Of a DNA stretch of 64,000 bases, positions 39,101 to 48,100 are shown in pieces. Each line of letters starts with the position of its first letter. Position 1 is the stretch's first letter. Under the pieces are notes generated by a model. That model had not been told where the DNA came from. It saw only the letters and a list, made by a program, of their open reading frames with translations, and searched no databases. Source of the DNA: Cyprinodon diabolis (taxonomy: Eukaryota > Chordata > Actinopteri > Cyprinodontiformes > Cyprinodontidae); assembly GCA_030533445.1 (NCBI GenBank), contig CM060064.1:24492626-24556625 (forward strand), in the 5' to 3' direction. The position numbers and the translations under genes are program-made.

Positions 39101-42100
39101 TAAAAATCCTCATCTTTAAACATAAAGTACATTTTTACAGTATATGTATCTTTATTTCTGTTATATAACCCCAAATACATATAGTTTTAAATGTGGCATT
39201 TATAGTTTAAAACAACAGCATGAGATTTTTCATCTCTACTGTTTCAACAACTTAATAGACAGAATAAGTATGAACAGCAAAGTGGTGTACAGTATGGGAA
39301 AACTGGACCCCTTCTAAACTTTCACTTTTATGTAAAGACAAAGTCAGCTGTCTGACTATAGTAAATAAGAGGGATATATAGCTGACAGAGGTGTCAAGTA
39401 ACGAAGTACAAATACTTCGTTACTGTACTTAAGTACACTTTTTAGGTATCTATACTTTACTCCATTACTAATTTTTCTTCTTACTTCTGACTTCTACTCA
39501 TTACATTTTCTCACAAGTATCTGTACTTTCTATTCCTTACATTATTAAAACAACCGTTACTCGTTACTTTTGGCTTCGGTTTAATGCAGAGGTCACGGAT
39601 TAGCGGACCCCGGTCCGGTGTTATGCAGAAAAGTGCCTCCCTGCTGAATATGCATCCCCAGTAGCGGGAGCGCGCCTCGCTCTGTACAACCACATACCAA
39701 CGAGGGAAACGGATTAAACTATGACCAATGGAGCTACTTGTTGTTATATTAATGATATAAAAACGTTTAAATATTCCTCTCCTGGGGAAAACATTTGTGA
39801 TTATATGGAAGATTCATTTAAAAAAATATATGGGTGTTATGAACAACATTTAATCCAAAGATTTCTACCGAGGTACGGCTGATTTATTTTTTCTAGTCTC
39901 TTTCTTTTCACAAACAGCAATAAACAGTGATGCCGACGTGAGTTTGGAAACTGCAAAGCTTTGTCTGAAGCGGAAAATCAAACGCGCATCAACACAGCAC
40001 AGCGTTCTCAGACCAGTGTGATGCATTCACGAGTGTCAGATAGCTATGGTGCATTCAGGAGCATGGGACATTTCATATTTTCAAGGAAAGATACATAAAC
40101 GGAACAGAACCTAACTAATACAATAATGTATCTATTCAGAAACAGTGTGGGCTTTTTTTTATAATACTGATTGCTCTATAATTGTAATTCTAATTTTTGT
40201 TTGATTGTACACATCTGCTAGTTTTTTATTCTAAAAAAATCTGTAATATTAGCAGCAAATTATCAAAGTTTTTCAAAAGCCAGTTTAGAAGCTCCAAATG
40301 AGGCTTCAGATCAGACAGCGACAATTACGCTGTTATTGTTTTACAGGTAGAATTTGCATTTGCTGACCCTTGACCTTTAACTACTGATGGATGTAGGAAT
40401 ACAGATATATAAGTGTCAACTCCTCTGAGATAACACAGGATGCAATTTTTGGCAATTTTTTTTTTTTTTTTTTTCAATTTAAAAATTTGATGTATTTTCT
40501 TTATTCAGACCCACTGATTTTTAATTAGTTACCGCTGGTTTAATGTTTGTAAATATTTATTTCCTGTCATGTGCTCCAACCAATGCAGATCATTGGCTCC
40601 ATCCACATCTAGTGAAAACTAGTGTGATTGGATGAGTCATATAACGCAAACACTCATTGGTTAGCTAAAGGAAATCATCAGGAAATCATCAGAAGCAAGC
40701 AGGTGTTCTTCAAACTGCTAACGTGAATTGTCTATGCCATGCTACAATGTGGGATTCAGAAAAAGATGTTGAAATGTCTGAAAGGTCTGACACAGGCGAG
40801 AGCGTATCGGGAGACGGAGACCAACAAGACCTCCCTCATCCTTGGCCCTATCTCAGAGAATTTTTAGAAATAGCCGAAAAATGTATCTTTAATATTCATA
40901 TAGCGGCATCTGGCTGTTTTTTTTAAAGGTTACTTTATACTTTTATACTTTAAGTAGTTTTTGGATCACATACTTTTTCACTTTTACTTTAGTAAAGAGG
41001 TCAAGTTGATACTTCAACTTTTACCAGTGTTTTTAAACTGCAGTATCTATACTTCTACTTAAAGCTACAGTGTGTAATTTTCAGCGACATCTATCGTCCA
41101 GACTGCAGACTGCAGCAACATGAACATCTCCCCCCAACCGCCCCACAGTACGGCGAGCGTTACGGGACAAAATGTCTTCCATGACATCCGCATCACCTAC
41201 CTTCTCAAGTGATGGTTTGTTTACATAGATAATTTTACAGATAGTATTTCATTAGTCTGTGTGTTCAGTACCGTCTCAGTTCATCTCTCTCAACTTGCCG
41301 TAGTTACTTTCGAGCGTAATGGGCGATCTCGCAATCGCTAGTTTGTTGGCTCTGCGCTGCCGTAGCGCAAAGATGTCTGCCTCCATGGCTGCGAGACCCG
41401 CTCCTATGTAATTATAAATAACGAATTCTAAGGCAACGCAAATATTAAGGTTAAGAGGCTGAGCTCGTAGATGATGATAAATAACATAGTTATGTATAAT
41501 ATATTACATTTCTGACTGTATATCCCTGTAATTATTACACACTAGCTTTAAGTAACAAATGTGGGTACTTTTGACACCACTGATAGCTGAGTTATGACAG
41601 GCGCACCATTATCATCTAGTTTTTAGCAGTTTAATGCCGTTTACAAACAATTGATATGAGACAAGAGTTAAAGTGTCTGTTGATGAAATTAACAACCAGC
41701 CGCCATCTCACTTTGAATCGGCTTAACTTTTCTAAGCAACCAGCTACATTTATCTAGTAAGGCTATTATTACTTTGGCTATTAACTTAAAAAAAATACTA
41801 ATTACTCAATAACAAACATAGTAAATTTTGTTTTTGGAAAGCTTCAAAATCTGTGAAAGTACAACTGTACTATGATACAGTGAGGCTTTTCTCTTGGGCT
41901 CGGCTAAGACTAAGACCAGCTACATAAAGTCGATATTAATACTTCTGGTCTTGGTATATTTATAGGGGGTTGGTTTAGGTTTTCTTTTGTGTCTCACTCT
42001 GTTTTTCTCTGTTGTTTATTGTGTTCTGTTGGTAGTGCAATGTTTAGTTCATTCTTTTAGGTTTGGCTCCTTAGTTATGGGCGTTTTTACTTCCCCTTGT

Positions 42101-45100
42101 GTTCTAGTTTATTTCCTTAGGTCAGTGTTTGTGTTTTTATTTGACTGAGTATTTCCTTATGTTTTAGCTGATTCCCAAATGTGTCCCTGCTTTTCTTCTG
42201 CATGTGCTGCTCCACATTATCAGCTGATTATCCAATCTATATTCTTTGTCATTCTCCTCTTCTTCCGTTAGTATATAAGACCAAAGTTTCTCAGTTTTCA
42301 TTCCTGGAATCTTACACCATCTTTCTGGGGTAAACCTGTCATTTAACCAACCCTGAATCACAAGTCTTCCACTTTCTTCAAACAAGTGCTTTATGGCTTT
42401 ATGGTCTTTTAGTTCACAATGATTTTATGAAGTGACTGTCAACATGTTTAGTCCTGTTCTCTCACTCTTAATGTGTTTTTTTTTATATAAAAAATGACAG
42501 TAGTTATAACAGTAATGATTTTTGTTTCAAAAAACATAAGATAAAATAAATAAATAACAATTTCATATTCCATTAGTATGTGGAGTAACAGAGCTTGAAT
42601 TTAGTTTTTTTCCATCAAAGTTACAGATCGTACAACATTTCCTTGCAACAACCTCACTATAAAAAAAAAAAAAATGGAATACAAATATAAAAGATCGTAA
42701 TAATTTAATATTAATTAATAGGGTAACTTGATTATGTAAAACAGAACCACAGAAATTAAATGCAAAAACTGCAGCTATGGTAACTTCTTTACAGATATAC
42801 AAAGAATAGATTTACTAACAGCAAAACGTGGTCACTCACAAACAGGGGAAATTTGTGGTAGTGTTCTTTTAGCCTGCTGACTGGCAGTGAGCCTCAACAG
42901 GTGGGGAAGTCTGAGGACAATATTGCTCTCCATAGAAAATCTAGCTCCCTGTCACTGACCTCTAATTGAAGAAACTTTAAACCATAAAAGGTTTTGATAC
43001 TTTGTAAACCATGATTTTCCCTAATAGTGGTAACGACCTCATGATTCATCAAATGATAAAAATTATTATCAATCCCATCCCAGCCCTGCAAATTACAACA
43101 AAATGTGTTTATAGCCATAGCCCTTTTTACACTACCTTCTGAAAACCGATCCGTGCCGAGCTTAGATCGGTTAATTGGCCGAGCTCGGTTCCTTACGACC
43201 ATTTAGAATCACGCTAGCACGGTTCCTCCCCTCCTAGTGGTGATCTACGGTACTACTGATCTCCAGAGAAAAACAAGCAAACCAACTTGGCGGTGCCTGT
43301 AACATTCAGAGAGTTATGTTTGGATATCCTGGATGGGGCCGCCTTTTACAGCTGCTTTTTGTGTCTCTGCTTCTGTCTCCTTGAACCCCAGTCGGCCTCA
43401 GCAGATGGCCGCTCACACTGAGCCTGGTTCTGCTGGAGGTTTCTTCCTGTTAAAAGGGAGTTTTTCTTCTCCACTGTCGCTACAAGCATGCTTAGTGTGA
43501 GGGATTGTATTTGAGTCAATGAGTCAATGCAATCAACTAGTTTTCCTTAGATAGAAAATTTGTATCAATTTGACTGTATGATCTGGTTGAACTGTAAAGT
43601 GCCTTGAGATGACATGTGTTGTGAATTTGGCGCTATATAAATAAACTGAATTGAATTGAATAACATTGTGATATTTTGTTGTTTGCGGAGAGAGTAAGGC
43701 GAAAAAGGCAGCCTTTTGAGAATTTACTTGACAGATTCTGCTTTTCGGAAGAGAATACGACAAACAATAGTCCAATCAGGGCTTACAGATGCAGGAAACA
43801 ACAACAGACGTTGATGTTCATCACACGGCTAAGCAGAATCATCACTGGAAATTGTGTAGCACTGTAGGGAAACTTGTATTTTAATGAATTTCTTAAATTT
43901 CATGGATACGGAGGCTGACTGTAAGGAGATGAGGCGGTCTGCTCATGCACTCTTTTCTTTATCTGAGAACCGAGCCAGAACTGCACCACGCCAAGCCCTA
44001 CTGATGTACTACTACCAGTTTAGCGTGGTTGGGTTGTGTCTGGCACGGTACGGTTCAGTTCTGTGTGCCATTTACACTCAACAGTTATCTCGGTTACCAT
44101 GCTCGGACCGATCTCGGCACGGTTACAAAAGGGTAGTGTAAATGGGATACAAGACAGATGCTCCACTAAATAGGGAACTGCTCCTCTGCAACTTTGAGAC
44201 ACTCATATAAATCTGAAACTAAATCAACTATGCATATGTTATGCAAAGCAATAAGCCAATTAACTAGCTTCCAACTCATATGAGACATTAGTCCCAACTC
44301 CACGTAACGTCTGTTGGTCCAAACAGAATCAAGAACCACTATCTGAGCAGGAGGAAGTGGTTTTAAAACTGAATTTGGCTGCATATTCAGACATTTACAA
44401 CAGACAGAGGAGTGCACTGTTATTCCTGCTTGGCTTGTAGCCCGCAGGGTTGCTCTGACATCTTTTATGTCCCAAGCGTCATGAACAGATGTTCCCAAAG
44501 CAGGACCATTTAGAGCTAACTGTTCCTTGCAGTCTGTCTGCCAATCCGCATCAGACCGCAGAGGCAAAGAATGCAGCAGTGTCAGAGGACCATGCTAGCT
44601 GCTGTTCAGCAGGAAATGACCAGGACAGCTTCCTACATGCATTATTCTGTCAGCGTCCCCCCTTTAAGGCTAACAGACATGAGAGTGACTCCAATATAGG
44701 AACAGAGGGACAGTGCTGTGCTGTGAACTCCATTGAATTGACATCACAGTTCTGGTAACTGACTGTATCTGTGCCAGATCAGGGATCAAGAGCTGGCAAA
44801 AACATAGAGATCATTCACCTCACAGGGAACACACTCACCCTTTGGGATCCAGTAGGTCTCTGACCTTCTCATTGTAGATCTCCATGTAGGACACTTCCAC
44901 CTTAAAAGTCTGGGTCTCGTTCTCCTCCTTGTGGACCCTCTCAAACAGAGAGCAGCACAGTCGGGGGATTAAACCGGGCTGATCTCCATTTCCCATCATG
45001 GAAAACGATTTCCCTGAACCTGCATTCAAAGCAATGCCACACAATGAAAAAAATATGTATTAAAATTTCACTCTTTTTCTATGGATGGATGGATGGATGG

Positions 45101-48100
45101 ACTATTTCTTTAATCTGTTTTGGTCCTAGTGGATGCAGTAAAGATCAAGGGGAATTAAAGAATGGCCAATCATGCAAAACAGAAATTAAATTTGATCTGC
45201 TTAGATTTTCCTTCTCATTACCTGTTTGTCCATAGGCAAATATGCAGGCGTTGTATCCCTGGAATGCATTTTCAAGTATTCCCTCTCCAAGGCACTTGAA
45301 CACCACCTCTTGACCTTTTTAATAGAAAGATTCAGTTGCCATGGATATCAGGGTAAACAGTGTCAGCTGTCATCAAGTTATCTCAATAGTCTGTAAAATC
45401 AGCACAACGCTGTGTATTGACAAGGCCCACTGGGGGGTGAATAAGAGTCTGGCGGATTCCTGTCTGGTCACTTGGAAAATGTAAAGCTGTGCAGAGGAAG
45501 CTTTCTTATTGGCCCCGCTGAATGGGACAGCTGTTTAATGAGCTAAATAAAGCCTTGGCTCGGGGCCTTGAGGCAACCTTTCCCTGAGCAGACTGCCCTG
45601 ACAGTTCAGCACAAATCAAATGCAAGCTTTATGGCAAACCAAGTATAGGAAATGATTATTATAATGTGCATCAGACAGACACATAAATCTCATGAAAGTT
45701 TTATGCCCTTGTTTTATTCTAGCACCAGCTAGATAGACAGAGTTTTTCTTAGGATGTTTTGTTTACAACAGCTGAGAGTTTAACTCTGGATGGGGAGCTA
45801 AAACCTTACAAGCGCTTTATAATTTTTAAAAGAAAGACAACAAAGTGCTGACTTATTTTCTAATAAATGCATCTAGAACCCAAAGGATCCCATTTGTCCA
45901 AACCCTGTAAAGGCTTTGTATCCCATCAAGGTTGGAATTTCCCTGCCTCGACAGTGGCAACACAAAGCTTTCACACAGGCCTGCTCCATTAGCTGAGCTC
46001 TTAGGTTGAGTGCAGGATCAATGACTCACCGGCATATTTGGGAATGTTGGACTCATCCATGGACCAGAAACAGTGGTCAAAAGCAAAAACCTGCCAAGAA
46101 GAAGGAGACAGATATCATCAGCGTGCATTCTCACACCTGTCCGAGCACGTCTGGCGAAAACAAACCAGAAGCTCAAAGATGCTGGATTACCGTACAACTT
46201 TGTACAGTCAAACAGCAGGGCAGGGCTTGTCCGAGCAAGTAAAATGAAACCAGATAGCCTTGTTCAACGGGATGGGTCCATGTCTGTCTGTGTAAAGCAA
46301 CAGAGTTTTTTGTCTGTTGCAGGGAAATGCATTCATAAATCAGTGTGTTTGCTTCTGAGGGAAGCATCCCAGCCACCGAGGATCATCTCCAAGGAAACTG
46401 GGCCAATGCTGTTCCTGGTACTACAGACTGGCATTTGGCTTTCAGGCCCAGGGCTCACAGCACTGACTTTTATAACAGAAAGACCCAGTATCCTCCAGCC
46501 ACCTGCAGGAGTGCTGGGCTGGTGAGGCACAGAGAGATGGCTATCTCAGACAGAGCAGCTCCTGCCTGTGCAAAGTCTCAGTCATTGATGTCATGGCAGC
46601 CACACCAAGCAGGCTTCACTCGGAGGCAACCGAACTTTAGCTCAGTTTTTCTGATGACGTTTTGACACTTTACCAGGAGTCTCTGTCATTTCTAGCTCAC
46701 ACTATAGCAATCTATAGTCGAAACACTGATTTTAAACACATTTTCTTGGATTGTTGAGAGCAGCTTCTGTTACTTTACAGCCATCAAATCTTCATTGACA
46801 AAGCTTTTAGAAACAATCTTGCTGGGTTTACTCTGTATCTGCTTTTGCACTGGCAGCAGTTCCGCAGTTTTGAAATCACGGCGGCCCAAATTGGAAACTG
46901 ACAAATGCCTTTTTTTTTCCACTAGAGATTCACAAATCAAGCTTCTCCCAGCTGACAATGATTTCAGATTTACTTTCAAATTCAATCTATCAGGTCTACA
47001 TCATATGGAAGAAAAAAATTGGGCTAATGGTGTTTTGATAGTGGTAGTAATGTTAATTCTGACAGAAATGTCAACCCTCATATGTTGCAAACCTTAATTT
47101 GATTTTTAAGGGACTGAAAATCGAGGGAATTTATGTTGTTGGTGGTTGATCTGTGTTTTTAAAAAAACTAAATTATATCAGTTTTGATGCATTTCATGAA
47201 ACAGAACAAAGTTCTGATTTTTACAAACTTGATCAAGAAAAAAAATTCTTTTAATGTGCAATTTGTTATAATGTTATATATAATTATATTTAAATAATTA
47301 GACCTTCTGTGATATTATATGTGGTATAATTTTCTTTGATTCCCACAGAAAGCAAACTAAACCTCAGAATGCACTGACCCTCCTTTCTGACTTTCAATCT
47401 GCTGCAGCTGATTTAAAAAGAACCCCCCCGCCCCCCCACAGAAATACCAAATGCCACATAATAAGTGAACTGGGGAGGCCGAGGCTGCACAGTCAGCATG
47501 GGAAGCTCTGAGATCACTGAATGCACTGAGAGCAAGACTTCCTCTTGTGACTTCAGACAAGTGAATGGGTGCCATTCAAGAGACAAAAGTGCCATCATTC
47601 TCAATTAGGGCTGTTTTAGAGACCAGGGCTGCAGTGCCCTCTGTTCTGGCTCCCTCCAGCCCAAGGGTGTGATTGCACAACAGATTTCCCTTGATTGGAC
47701 AATTACTATTAATCAGCAGCATAAATGATGATGAAGCAGAGAAGGACCAAAGCCCCCCTTTTTTTTCCCGAGAAAAAAATAGTTATCTAGGATTGCGTTG
47801 AAGAATGCACTAAGCAATGAACAGGGCAGACGGACACGTGCTTGTCTGAGAGGAGGGTTATTACAGGGCAGCTCAGGTTTGCATGCCCAAGAGACCATGC
47901 TCACCCGTGGTCCAGTCAGGGGGGGGGGGGTCTGAGCACAAAGCCCGTCCCTGGTGTGTGAAACATCTCTGAGCCGTGTGTTGTTACGGGGGGAAGTGGG
48001 GGTGTGCTACAACAATGCAGCTTTGAATGTGCACACACACAACCCCAATGTCCGCGCTCATCCCTCTCTCATTGTGGAGCCTTTGTGGGAGTTTGGGACA

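Larger units (their letters stand above)
39386..41582 (+). mobile_element. 2.2-kb hAT element with exact 8-bp target duplication and a transposase remnant
   Basis: Begins CAGAGGTGTCAAGTAACG and ends TTGACACCACTG; the terminal 12 bp are inverted repeats with one mismatch. ATAGCTGA flanks it on both sides (39,378-39,385 and 41,583-41,590). Subterminal ACTTAAGTACA-like words occur at both ends. A plus-strand frame at 40,723-40,926 ([18 protein letters not shown]) resembles the N-terminal BED-finger region of fish hAT transposases; the catalytic part is gone. Non-autonomous. Confidence 0.9.
38453..44838 (-). other. kif13a: kif13a intron (6.4 kb) packed with transposons
   Basis: Contains the 2.2-kb hAT element with a nested TTAA element, a TIR element with a nested LINE tail, and two minus-strand open stretches of unknown nature. 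Between them the DNA is AT-rich and plain. Confidence 0.75.
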
